A stretch of DNA of 64,000 bases, from the NCBI RefSeq assembly GCF_000524195.1, contig NW_020170470.1:147407-211406 (forward strand), written 5' to 3'. The notes beneath the pieces are model-generated. The model was not told the DNA's origin, searched no databases, and saw only the letters and a list, made by a program, of their open reading frames with translations. This DNA is from Echinococcus granulosus. Its lineage: Eukaryota > Platyhelminthes > Cestoda > Cyclophyllidea > Taeniidae. Shown here one piece after another: positions 41,201 to 52,732 of this stretch (the stretch's first letter is position 1; every line of letters begins with the position of its first letter). The position numbers were made by a program, and so were the translations under genes.

Positions 41201-43989
41201 ATGACCTCAACATTATCCCCAAGACGATAACTAATATTTACGATATTCGAATCTAATTTGAATTTCAAATTCAAAGCTGAGTTGACAGAAAGTGAAGAAG
41301 TCCCATCCAATCGGAGAAAGTCGCCAGCAAAGTGTAAGTCTTTTTCGGGTGAATAGGAAGTACGAATGGAAAGATCTTCGTTAACGGAACACCCGGTACA
41401 TCTTCTTAATCGCCATAAGGTTCCGGGCATCGCAGGCTCTTGAACAATTTTATGAGTTGCGGAATAAATTGATAAAGAACCACCTGTACGAGGCTTATGA
41501 CAGGAGGAATTAAGATGTGACTTAACTGATGGTTTAAAGTAGCGATCTGCTTCAGCCTCCTGTACCATACGCGCTTCAACACGTTGTCTCTCAACTTCTG
41601 ATGATTCCACATTGTCTGAAAATTGAGGTGAAGTACCCTCAATGACGTTCATCATTTGAGAAGATATTTCAAAGGATCCATCAAAATCCAGTGTGGGGGA
41701 CATTTCGCCGTCCACTCCAGTGGTCGCTGGTACAAACATTGGTGATACATCGCCTCTAAGTGATTGCAACTCAGTATTCGTAAGGTTCAGTTCACTTTCG
41801 AGATTGAGGGCACATTTACTAAAAGTAGTTGTGGCTTGCCGTGGAGTCACATCGGATAGGGGAGTGAGGAGTCTTCCCACAGCAGAAGCAAATCCACCTG
41901 ACGTGTTTTCATGATTACTGACAAGGAAAGACGTATCTGACGCGACTGACGATCCACCGTTCGCCCTATCAATTTCAACCTCATTCTTGTTCACAATGCA
42001 TTCGTCGCTTTTATTTGTTTTTTCAGAGAAGTCCTTCGAAAGCCCAACATAAGGAGATTTGCCACCGCGGTGTGTGAGGACATCACTCTGTGTGCCATTG
42101 TCGGTAAGTTTATTCCCATCATAATCTTTAGAACAGTCCTCCAATAGATGCTTAGCCCGTTTCATCGACTCATCGGAAGTTAGAATTAATAACTTGCCAA
42201 GATCAGTCACGAAGCCAACCCTAGACGGGCTATCATTTGCAGTTTTGCTATGCAAACTATGTGCTACTTGGCAATCATTCAGAGTAGCCTCGTTTGGATT
42301 AAGAGAATTGATGGAGAAATTGGACTTTGAGACATCGCTAGTCGCGAAGTCACCAAAGGACAAAGACTCGCCACAGCTATCATTTTCTCTCTGATGTCCG
42401 TGTTTGCTAGATTTTTTCACGTTATCAGCAAATAACGGTTGGTTAAATTTGATGCCATCTACAGTATACTTCATATAGTTCTCAAATAGAAGCTCACCAG
42501 ACTTCACTGTTTTGGGATGGGTCCTAAGAGGACGATCGTAATCAATAATATCGTGGCGACACAGTGAAGAAACATAGGATTTGGAATGACTCCACAGTGT
42601 TCTCTGTTTGGGTGTTTTATCAAAGTCTAAAACAAATGGAGCATAAAAACTGACAAAGACTTAAGATACAACCTGAGCAAGTCCCAAGGTCCTTAGTCTG
42701 CTCCACACATTCCTCGAAGATACGCTTTGCCCGACTCAAAGACTCACAGGAGGGCATTTTCAAAGCAGTTCCCGAAGCAGTTTTAAATCCATGACTAAAG
42801 TTAAAATGTGCGGCTTTGGGTAAAATGACCCTCGATGATTGACCACAGTGTTTAGATGCATTAGAGGGAAAAAACCCCACATAAGAGAAGGTGATATTCC
42901 CCTGCAGCACTAACCAGGATTTGCGGAAGCTAAATAAATCGTCATGGTCTGCACTAGAGTCCTCGGCTTGATTCGTACATCCTTCAAGCAAACGCTTCGC
43001 CCGACTTAAGGATTCGTTCGAAGGTGCCTTTAGAGAGGCCCCCGCTGCAGTTTTGAAATCACAACCGAAATCAGAGGACGTATCCTCGCATAAGTCCGTC
43101 TTCGGAATTGGATCACCCTGTTTGAGTACATGGAAAGGAGAGCCGTTGTTATCACATGATGGGTCATCTTCATGTAACACTAGCAATCATTATGTGTTAA
43201 AGAAACCTTTAACAAATTACCTCGATTAGAACCGGATTCATCAAGCTGATTCATGCATTCTTTAAAGAGCTCCCTCGCTCGCATTAAGGATTCACGGGAG
43301 GGTGCACTCAAAACACCTCCAGATGCAGTTTTAAATCCACGGCTGAGGTTAGAACATGCATCCTCATGCAAACTATTTTTTGACAATGGATCGCATTGCT
43401 CTGATGCATGAATTAAGGGACTATTGGGGAATGACTGCAGAGACTCTTGTGGTGCTATTGGTGGCTAATAAAAATACATGTACAAAATGACTACACCTTC
43501 ATCCGAAGTAGCATCCACTGCAGTATTTTCAAGCATCTGCGTGAGATTAATGCCGTCAAAATTGTCATTGAAAGCCTGAGAACATGGTGCAGAAGCTTTG
43601 TCATTTAACTGTAAAACCTCATTAGACTTTCCTTCGTAGTTGCCACTTTTGGGGTACATAAAATCCATGAAAAAACGCAAACAATGCGGCCGATCATGGA
43701 TAACTTTGGAACTAGAAACGCCTACTGGTTGAAATACGGAAGAACGTAGGCAATCTCCCCCAAAGAAAGAACTCCTAGTGTTGTCTAACCCGAAATTGGA
43801 ATCTATAAACAAAAAACATAAGATCCAAGCAAAAAAGTTACGTTCAACGAATAGAGAACTGCGTAATTTCTGCGTTTCAGTAATCATGGGCTCAGGTATA
43901 CCATCATTCGGACACGCGTTAGGAGCAGTTCTAGAACATGTTTCTGATGTATGTGAAAGATCACACGAAGCCCCATCTGGAACTTCCAT
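35271..43989 (-). CDS. BRCA2: BRCA2 homologue: BRC repeats, helical domain, OB1-OB3
   Basis: Loads RAD51 on single-stranded DNA in homologous recombination, in the nucleus. Exons (minus): 43989-43842, 43802-43495, 43464-43221, 43179-42673, 42626-41159, 40877-40626, 39837-39738, 39543-39157, 38706-38573, 38402-38201, 38120-38057, 37982-37897, 37824-37572, 37425-37232, 37119-36898 and 36302-35271 (stop). The total is 5601 bases, 1866 residues, against about 3400 in human. BRC repeats: GFKTASGG...LFKE (about 195-222), DFKTAAGA...LLEG (272-301), GFKTASGT...IFEE (364-393), GFVTDLGK...LLED (540-567), and a decayed fifth near 647. The helical domain ends in LELKYRYDREL. OB1 has KIIERDDTPAKRIVL and GNSTRPASPNARLGF. 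A shortened tower and OB2 follow, then OB3 (RVRFTDVQMRDHGKLS). The Ser/Pro-rich tail ends in KKRPLNLKSTP. The start is tentative; no PALB2-binding motif was seen. The 38573/38402 junction is the weakest. Confidence 0.92.
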
Positions 43990-44820
43990 CAAGAAGACTA
44001 CGAGATAAACCAGAGACTACTTAAAGATACACCCAATTTGTATGCCGCGCATCGAACACGGGTGGGTAATAACGACAAGGACATCACTGAACTAAAAAAT
44101 CAAGAGAACGCCGGATCAGTAATGGCTCGAGTTTCTATGCCGCACTAAAGTCATTCTAGTTGTTTAACTGCTTTAATCCAGTTCCTTTAGCGATGACTTG
44201 TGGTGGAGAATATGAACACACAACGCGTTATCAACTCTGAAATTCCGATGTAAAATACCTTAGCAGAATTTACGCTTGCGGGCCAATTAGACCTTTTGTC
44301 CGCATCTGAAACATATGCTGTTTACTTAAATAATGCATCAAAGTGTTCACGCTTCTAAATATGAGTTATAATGGCTTGATTTATTGTCCGTCATTTGATT
44401 AACGATTCAACTGGATTTATGCACCCATAATGATCAAATACTTTCAAAGAACCAATCATGTGACTACATAACTTGGCGCCCACCAGCCAGTTACCCTCAT
44501 TTATTTTCACTTAATTAACAACATGGAAATGCTAGCGTAGCATCCCGAGTCTTCCCTGAAGAGGACTAAAAACACAATACTCGGGCAGAATATGTGAAAA
44601 TATGTTCGATATGTATTAGGTATTTGGGCTACTGGCATAGCCCGAGAGCCGGCCTTCCCGGCATGGTACAATGACCAAGTCAATAGTGGCTCTTCACCAA
44701 AACCGAGAGTTAAACAACCAACGTATTACACAGAGATTTGTCATTTTATTTGCAACGAAATGGCAGTTACTCCAATTGCTAATGTAACGTAGCCAGCGCA
44801 TGGGATGCGACTGTGATGGC
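43990..44820. other. Intergenic region upstream of BRCA2
   Basis: About 830 bases separate the first BRCA2 exon I could place from the 3' end of the small gene at 44821. It contains repeat copy C. A short 5' exon of BRCA2 could be hidden here, since the first called exon is preceded by a possible acceptor (ctcgtag). Confidence 0.4.
44530..44730 (-). repeat. Dispersed ~200 bp LTR-like repeat, copy C
   Basis: On the minus strand it reads TGTAATACGTTGGTTGTTTA, then CGGTTTTGGTGAAGAGCCACT, CCAGTAGCCCAAATACC, ATTCTGCCCGAGTATTGTGT, CTTCAGGGAAGACTCGGGA and ends GCTACGCTAGCA. It matches copy B along its length, with substitutions and small indels. The TG start and CA end fit an LTR, though no target duplication was established. 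Confidence 0.7.
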
Positions 44821-45327
44821 TTATTCTTCGGTTTGCGGTCCGCAGAATCCTCTCTGGACAAAATTAGCGGTGAGCTTAAATACCTTCTCAACTCGGGAAT
44901 TCAATACGGCAATTGTCCCTTGTTCGTCTATTCTTCTTAAAATTCCGAACACGTCGTGACGGTTGACGCGGAAGCGAACCATCGGGAGCGCTCTTGTCTC
45001 TCAAATACGCACGAATTACAGAACTAAACTTTCGTCCCATGCTTGTACTCTCCAAGCTTTTCTTTGCTTTAAAGGCAAGTTCTCCCCTCCGGTATGCTTT
45101 GCCGCCATAGTCGACTCGGGACACTGCGGACTACTGTGCCTACACCTAGGGTTTTCACTGGTGAAAAACAGGCCTTTCTCACGAGCCCAAACAGTATCAC
45201 AATTTTCAAATGAATTCTTTTTCTTCTTTTTACCACCTTTGCCGTTTATCCAAACCTATTCAACGTGACACAACAAACAAAATGACTAAGGCGTTCACCG
45301 TAATCAATTTACGACCAGAAATACCAT
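44821..45327 (-). CDS. Small unrecognised basic protein
   Basis: Model on the minus strand: ATG at 45327-45325 as the last codon of exon 1 (donor GTATTT), exon 2 at 45255-45020 and exon 3 at 44992-44821 (TAA). Phases agree and give 136 residues. It begins with a lysine-rich stretch (GKGGKKKKKNSFE), continues with TVWAREKGLFF and LKQRKAWRVQAWDESLV, and ends with MVRFRVNRHDVFGILRRID and FCGPQTEE. The intron between exons 2 and 3 would be only 27 bases, which is suspect. An alternative is an unspliced frame over 44888-45124. It sits on the same strand between NAA15 and BRCA2. I recognise no family; a small ribonucleoprotein or mitochondrial ribosomal protein is only a guess from composition. Confidence 0.4.
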
Positions 45328-45668
45328 TTCAAATCCCCTTCATGACTCTGAGCAATTTTTCGTAGTGAATCTGTAACAGGCAATAGTTTGCGGTTGGCTA
45401 TTCATGAGTGACAACTCCTAATAACAACAATAACATCAAACATCAAATGAAATTAGGAAATACCCAGTTCGTGAGAAAAGCAATAAGTTTGCCGCAAAAA
45501 CTGGTGCTGACATGGGACAACAACGAATCTAACGTTAGCAGTGTATTTGTAGTAACAGCCGATAACGGTCAAAAAAGATTTGGTCAGTGTGAAAGTATAG
45601 AGCTGTACACTTCACAAGATGAGGAGACACGGCTATACAAGCAGACTCAAAGACGAAGTAGTGGAGGG
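45328..45668. other. Short intergenic region
   Basis: About 340 bases lie between the small gene's ATG and the NAA15 stop codon. It would hold the NAA15 3' UTR and the small gene's promoter. No other feature seen. Confidence 0.4.
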
Positions 45669-48600
45669 TTAGATATCGGTCACCACCGCTGCGCTCGACT
45701 TGGCACTGTCAATGTTACCAGCCTTCTTCCGCTTCTGTCTTGCCGCCTTTTTGTTTGCAACTATGTGGCCGTTCAGCTTATTCTCGGCATCGCCGTTTAC
45801 ACCAGTGCTTTCATAGCAGGAGAGAGCATCAAGCTTTTCGACAACCGCATTAACTTCGTTGTTACCCTGATCCGGAGGAGACCGTTTAAGAAAAGCCTCA
45901 TTAGAAGTCGCAGCTGAAGTTTTACAAATTGCCGCGTTGAGGTGGCTTTCCAAAGCCGTCTCAGTAAAGAAGACAGTTGCAAGTGGGTAGAGTGTTGAGC
46001 ACTTGCCACGAAAATCATCAATCATTTCATTTGTGATCGGGGCTAGTTTGAGGTTCAAATAGGTTTTTAAAAGTCCCAAAGCCTCAAATAATACCTAAAA
46101 ATTAGAATTTCAAAAACGGTAAGAAAAGTTAAATAGATACCGTTTCCGGAAAACAGCAAGTACCTGCCAGGAGACAGCGCCAAATCCCCTGTTGGTGGGT
46201 GAAGGCAATTGCTTTAGCGATTCGTTTGAAGAACTCGGGTCAATTATCGCCTTAGTAAGCGTACCTAAAATGAAAGAACTTTTTAAAAATTACTGCAGTT
46301 GGAGTTCAACCACATTTCGACTAAAGTAGCAACTTTTGCTCACCGAAAGTTGCATTCAACTCGTGACCTAAAACGCAATTCTAAGTGCGTACTTACCTCT
46401 GAAAACGTGCAAGAAAGACTTAGAATTTCTCTTAATGAAGTTGTCATTTGTTTCAGCAGCTCGAGGTAGTTCATTGTTCTCAAACACGGCGTGCATTTCC
46501 TGCAATAGAACCTCGTGCACGAGATTCCCAGGTTTTGGTTTCAGTTCCGACATGCGCATTAAGAATCGACATAGGCATTCATTGAACCACGGATGATCTC
46601 TCGCCCTGGGCAATTCGATCCCGCGACGGATGGCACGAAGCATCAAAAGATGCTTGCCTATGGCCCAAATTCAAATAGAAGCATAAACTCGTAAGAAATG
46701 ACTAACGATTGTCCTAACCATCATGTGGCGAGCCTAAGCATTGCTCATACAGCTCAGAGACAAAGCACAATGTATTGCCAATTAATAGCGGAATGAGCAC
46801 CTACCTTTTCGCTCAAAGACCTCGTAAGCGAGACAGTGAGTCTCGATCCGATTGCCCGAAAGGTCAATTAGTGGCTGCAGAAAGCGAGCAGCCTCGTTTA
46901 GAGCATTCTCGGGCTATAAAATGAACGAAGTGGTTTGACGAGACAAATTTCGAATTGCATACAACCCTTGAGACAAGCTATCCAGGTACGAGATGAAAGT
47001 AATCTGAGACGGTTTCACTGAGAAGTCGACTTATTTCACATGAGTAGCACCCCAAAAGACCGATGAAAATTACCCGAGCCAATTTTTGCGGTGAAAGCTG
47101 CTCCACTTCCGGTGGCCGATTTTCAGGATCCTCGTTCCTATCTTTATTGCGCTGTTGATTTGGATGCTCCTTCTTCTTTTCATCCTCCTTGATGGCTTCT
47201 GCACGACGCTCGGCCCGACGCTGCTTATTGCGTAACTTCTTCATTTCTGAAGATGAGATATTAGCTAGGAAAAAAAGCTTCAGGTTTAATTATACAATCA
47301 TATGTGGGCAGATTCAGAGCAATAAAGAACGCAAGTACAGCAAATGACCCGAACCTGATGTGGGGGGAAATAATTACTACTTGGCGAACTATGTGAAAAA
47401 GCACCAGATCTTAAGCCCCATTATTAATTGTAGCGTCTAGAAATTTACAAACACGTAAAACTACGCAGAAGCAAACAGCTAAAAGACTTGTGTAGGAAAG
47501 TGCCAGCCATACACCTGCAAATTATGCTTTGAGAATGAATTATAAGACTGGTAGCATTGCGTAAGTTTAATAAGTGTAAGCATTACGGAGAGTTCCAAAT
47601 TCACGTTTAAAGTGAGAAATAGGCAAAATCTGCACAGCGCAGTATGCCACGAACTCTCGAGATATCGACTGATGACAAGTATCGATTGGAAATCGTAAAA
47701 GAGGTCTACAGCAAGAGCTGAGCGATGGCAGACGTGGCGACTGATTAGGAGAAAAGATATTCTTAATGTCACTAACTTTCAGTTGACAGCTGGTTTATAG
47801 CCTAAACCAAATACAATAAGTCATTTCACTTCGACTGCAAGACGAGAAAAGCGTATTCTAGATGCTGCAGTTTTGGACTCAGTATTCCAATAATCTGATC
47901 TTACCACTTTGTTTGTTTTCTTCATCCTGTTCACTGCCAAGCGGATTTACATGCAGGTACAAGTATATCTAAAAAATAGGGTTTTTACGTAAAAAAGAGC
48001 AGTCATAGAAGCTAAAGATTAGATCCTTTAGCCATAAATTCGAAACATTTGTTGTAATAAAATTGCACTCTACAGAGATTGATAATTTCTAAAATACTGA
48101 GACCGAACCACTAATGCAAGCGCTTCATTCATCGCCATCGGGGAAATCGACATGGAATAAAATAGCAAGTACCTTAAAGCTTCAGAAAAAATTAGCTGGA
48201 TGCTCAAGCTATTAGTAAAACTACAGGACAATAATGGCTAAGAGGCAATATTCATATCCACATGGGCTAACCTCAATCGCCAAACAAGCAGCATCAAAAT
48301 ACGCTGGATGGTCACGAAGACGATCCTCTAGGCGAATTGTTTCAACATACGACCTCAGGGTGCCTTTTCGTAAGCAGTAGGAGTGGAAGTCAAGTTGATC
48401 TTCGAGAACGGCAGTATACGCCTAAGAGGCGAAATAAGAGACCCAAAGGAATGAACTTACTCGGTCGATTTCATGACAAAACTTCAACGCTTCTCCGAAC
48501 TTTTGCATAGCTTTGTAAGAACGAGCGTTTTCAATCAAAAACCACATACACTGCATCTCAATCAAGTACTGGGCGGCTGTAGTGCTACCTCTGGTAAACT

Positions 48601-50263
48601 TTGAAGCGATCGCTTCAGCATCCTCAATTCTATGAGCCTGTACCATGTACTTTGTACATTGAGCGTTTATAAATCTGTCCGCGGTGTCTAGAGACTGGGC
48701 TTCATCCATCCATCGACTGGCTGTTATAATATCACCAGCGTCACGGTAGATTTCGGCTTTCAGAACATAGAGATCAACGATGGTAGGGTTAATCTCGATT
48801 TCCTTTGAGACCACAGTCAATGCTTTCTGGAGCGAAGCATAATTATAAGCAATGAATACCTCTGTCTGCCTCATGTAGTTGTAATGTTGGGCGATAAGAT
48901 AGTTGAGCCAAAGCGAGGTGGATGGTGGTTCAATGGCTTCATCATCTGAATATGGCAATTTCAACTCCCCACATGAAACAGGACCCAAGGTCTCATGGTC
49001 GTCCAGGTTGGTACGGTAGGTCAGGTAGAGATTTTCCAAGGTATTTCGCCTTTCACTGGAATTGTAAAAGCGCTTCAGCTGAACAAAAAGATTCGGCACA
49101 CCCTTGCGAAGATTTTTGCGCATAAAGACGTCAACGTGAAAACCAAACTCGTCACCTAAACCACAAAATAGGTTTTGAAATCCAGTAGTACCATCCAGCG
49201 TTTCCAAAAAGAGTAGCTTAGGGAGCCGTGAAGATGAAAATTTTTCGACGCACTTTTCCAACACTTGGCGCTTCTCAGACAACTTCATTGCACAATTGGA
49301 CCTAGCCTCATAAACTTTATAAAACAGCTCATAATAGGAGTTGCAGTCAGGATTGCGTTCGAGAAGTTGCCACACAATATTTTCGGCGTCATCAACTCTA
49401 CCCAATTGCAGGAGAAGATCAGCTATGCAAAATTCGCTTATAAGTTAGTATTTACCGTAAGTTTCCAGGTATGACACATTATCGACGATCTCCGTGGTAT
49501 GTAGGTCCATGAAATCAAGAGCTTCTTCATATTTCGAGCTTTCTTTTAATATGGAAATATAGTACATTAGAAGTTCGCTATGCTCATAGTTATACGGCTC
49601 GACTGCAGTCTGAACTTTGAGGAATTCGTGAATAACAGTTGCTGCAGTATCTAGATTTCCTCGCAAGTGTTGGACAATAGCATAACCAACCCAGGAAGCC
49701 TTTTGATTCGGCCTTTGTGTAAGAAGTTTATTCCGAGTCTCCAAACACCCATCAAGATCACGAGTATGCATTTGCAAAACAGAAAGATCTCGAAGAACTT
49801 GGAGGTTGTTCTTATCTAATTTGAGAGCCTGGATATAGCAGCGAATAGCTTCATCGTATTTCCGGTCGGACTTCATAATAAGACCATAAATGTGCCAGCC
49901 TGGTGTTTGACATAAGCATAAAAAGTAAACATACACACAAAGCTTTGGATATTCGATCTGAGACCGCGTTTAACAAAGTCCCTAGCTTCCTCCTTCTTCC
50001 CCAGGCAATTAAGAAGAATACCCTTCATGGAAAGCGTTTCTAGTGGAAGTTGTTTACAAAAAAACAGGTTTACCCCCATGTTCAGCAAACTTTGGGTTCG
50101 AGAGTATTTGATTAGCAAATTTGAGACCAGTTTTGTATTGCTTTTGATCATAGTACTTCTGTGCAAGCGCAATTGATTCTATGCATTTTAAACGTACCAC
50201 TATCCTTTTAAAAAGAGATAACTCCTTCGGAGGAAGAGAAGCTGCACCAAAATTCTTTTCCAT
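45669..50263 (-). CDS. NAA15: N-alpha-acetyltransferase 15, NatA auxiliary subunit (TPR scaffold)
   Basis: Anchors the NAA10 catalytic subunit to the ribosome for co-translational N-terminal acetylation. Exons (minus): 50263-50198, 50158-50074, 50039-49935, 49899-49456, 49422-48461, 48421-48272, 47968-47905, 47246-47074, 46913-46805, 46657-46397, 46264-46164 and 46094-45669. The total is 2946 bases, 981 residues (human 866). Near-identical family stretches: [91 protein letters not shown] and [19 protein letters not shown] helices fill the N-terminal two-thirds; a charged [13 protein letters not shown] basic region and a Lys-rich C-terminus follow. Five of the introns are 33-39 bases. The start ATG ([14 protein letters not shown]) fits the family start. 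Confidence 0.95.
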
Positions 50264-50812
50264 GTAGGGTATATTGTAATGCGCAGCCGTCCTATTAATT
50301 CGGAAAAACAATCAGCATGTCAAACAGAATTTAAGTAAGTTTTAGTACAAATCACAAAAACGAATACAATCTATTTTGAAAGGGGCCTAATGCAGCTAAA
50401 AATACAAACCACTGACATTTGCGCTGAACAGAAATCATTACTAAGCTAGAATATTTAGGCAGCAAAAAGAACACACTAGTATTTTACACCATCATGTTTC
50501 ATTGCCACCCAAAATATATATTTTTTCAAATGGGTTGCGAAAGTTTCACAACAGAATTTTGCACCGAAAATTTCGCAAGGGAACTAAAAGCATAACAGGG
50601 GTTCTTTCGGGATTTTATGTACTGCTACGAATTCGTTTATACACCCCAATTATGTCTTACTTGATTTTTAGCCTTAGCTGCGTAGCAGTCTTACAATGAT
50701 GCTGGCAGCATATTCTTCATCCAATCGTAATTTGTAGCCAAGTTTGACCTTGGCAAATGAAAGGCAGCTTTTACGGACGATTGAGCCTGCGAGAACTTAC
50801 ACTGGTGCTCAC
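50264..50812. other. Intergenic region upstream of NAA15
   Basis: About 550 bases, AT-rich, between the NAA15 start and the 3' end of the next minus-strand gene. It must hold the NAA15 promoter. No coding signal recognised. Confidence 0.4.
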
Positions 50813-52069
50813 TCAATCCAGCGTAATGCAGCAGTGTAAATAACAATCGATGCAAGATTCATGCTTAGGCGATCTGAAGGTGCTTATTGCAGAGCTACCT
50901 TTGTCGCTCATATGAAGATATGCAAGGTACGCTGACAAACGAGTCTCCTTTACGTCTTCGGCTGCTGAGCATAGCTCAGACGGAAGGCTGGAGAGAATCG
51001 GAATGTGATCAACGTGTCGGGGAGGAGTAGACTCAGAATCTCCATTTGGTCCATTAATGACATAACCGCTTTCTACTGGCATCGAGCGTCGTACGAAATG
51101 AACTCGCTATACAGTATTGCCCCTGATGAAGGTCATAAAGTATGCGTAACTTTGGACAATGGAGTCGAACTGATGCAACACCGACGCCAGAATCAAATAT
51201 CTTCTTACCACCGCCAAGAGTTAATGACCCCACTTCCGTCTCATAGGTGGTTATCCGTGCACTACGTTGTGATGCGCAACTCCGTCGGCTGCAATATAGT
51301 CACTGATTCTTTGCTGTTAATGTACTTCAACGCCTATTGTGCCTTCATTATCTGTTAGTACCTATTAGGCTTTAATAGTTTTCGTTTTTTCCAAAATGTG
51401 CAAGTGCTTAAGCATACAACGAGGCATCATCCTGATATCTGCACCGTGTTGAAATTCTTGTCCTTATCTGCTACCTTTACCCTAGGGCTGACATTTCTAA
51501 GTGAGGGCACTACCATGCGCGAACAACCATTTTGAACCGTCAGAATATCAATCCCATGGTAAATATATATCATGGTTGCTAACGAAAGTCTGACCTATCA
51601 TCGTAAAGTAAACGCCCATATCATCCAAACACTGCCTAACCTGAGATCCGTTACCATGTCTTTAATTTGCGAGAAAAATTTGGAATAAACAGTGGTATGA
51701 CCGTTCCAGTGAAGAAGTTAGCATACGTAAGCACTCAATTCTTAACCTTGTGAAATGATGAGGCCACGTGGCGGGGCATCCGTACCTAATTTTGGACAAT
51801 ATCAAGTCCAGTATTTCATACGTTTTACCCGAAGATTTCCGCGCCTTCATGGTGCAAGTAATGAAGTAAAACATGAACATCACCATGGTTCGAAGTTCAG
51901 CCGGTTAGCCGCACTACTCTGTTCCATACCGAAAGCGGGTAGTCGATCACGTGCCACCAAATGTGCAAATCCTCTACAACACGCATTACAAATTGCAAAG
52001 AGTACTTTTGGGGCCCTAGCGAGCTGTACGTCGCTGCTGCTTCATCACAGCGAAGAAGCGCACCAAACT
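50813..52069 (-). CDS. Unrecognised conserved-looking gene (3' part)
   Basis: Exons joined by phase on the minus strand: 52069-51918 (or ending at 51930), 51844-51786, 51288-51077 and 51039-50813 (TGA). The intron 51040-51076 is 37 bases. The product includes LRCDEAAATYSSLGPQKYS, VEDLHIWWHVIDYPLS, GKTYEILDLILSKI, ITTYETEVGSLTLGGGKKIF, LHCPKLRILYDLHQGQYC, PILSSLPSELCSAAEDVKE and RLSAYLAYLHMSDK. Mixed hydrophobic/charged content with Trp and Cys suggests a folded, probably helical protein. I do not recognise the family. Open stretches at 52098-52571 on the same strand may be earlier exons, but I could not join them. A 25-base intron at 50874-50898 would give another C-terminus; the unspliced end is simpler. 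Confidence 0.5.
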
Positions 52070-52732
52070 CTAGAAGGAAGTGACAGAACAACTAAATTTA
52101 GTTAGAGTGGTCACGTGACTTGATGTATGACGTCCCAAAAATAGTGATCAATTTTGGGATTTCCCGTTTAAGCGGACAGTCTCCCCCGTTCCTTTTTCGC
52201 CTTTGAAAAGCCCTGCAAAAGACTACTGCGCAGCTACGTAAGTTGTTCCAAAATGAGAATTTTGGGAACAGTATAGTGATAGAATTAGATACCGGGATAG
52301 CATTACGCATCCCACCGGGTGTGAGATTTGTGGGCCAAAAGATACAGTCATCAATGGAGACTGGGAATTACTCAATCGATTAACGAAATAGAAAACGTGG
52401 CAGCAACGCTCTTGAGAATGAAGCACTATGAAGTGAAGCCACATTGCTGGGACCGAAAAGAGGTGAGAAAAACCCCAGTACAGTATTTACTACGCCTTCA
52501 ATAAATACCACAAGCAGTGGGTGGGTATAAGAGACAGGAATCCTCAGGAAGGTCCCCTTGTCTATTAGCAATTAATCATGAAACTAAACTTCATTCTTAT
52601 CCTTTATCCATAGTATAAAAAAATACATTCTCAGGAAGTGGGAAAAGCATAAAGGCATTTGCATAATACTTTATGCTCTGCATTCGTAACAAAATACTAG
52701 AATTCCCAAAGGGCAACTTAGAGATGCAGAGA

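Noticed and set aside
42673..43179. Possible extra intron between BRC repeats 2 and 3 (near 42900)
   Set aside because: A GT/AG pair can be drawn, but the frame is open throughout and phases need no intron.
45408..45917. Plus-strand frame of 169 codons
   Set aside because: Its larger part is antisense to the last NAA15 exon, which matches the family; the rest is intergenic with no recognisable sequence.
47479..47772. Minus-strand frame of 97 codons
   Set aside because: Lies in a 658-base NAA15 intron; the flanking exons join in phase without it and it has no family match.
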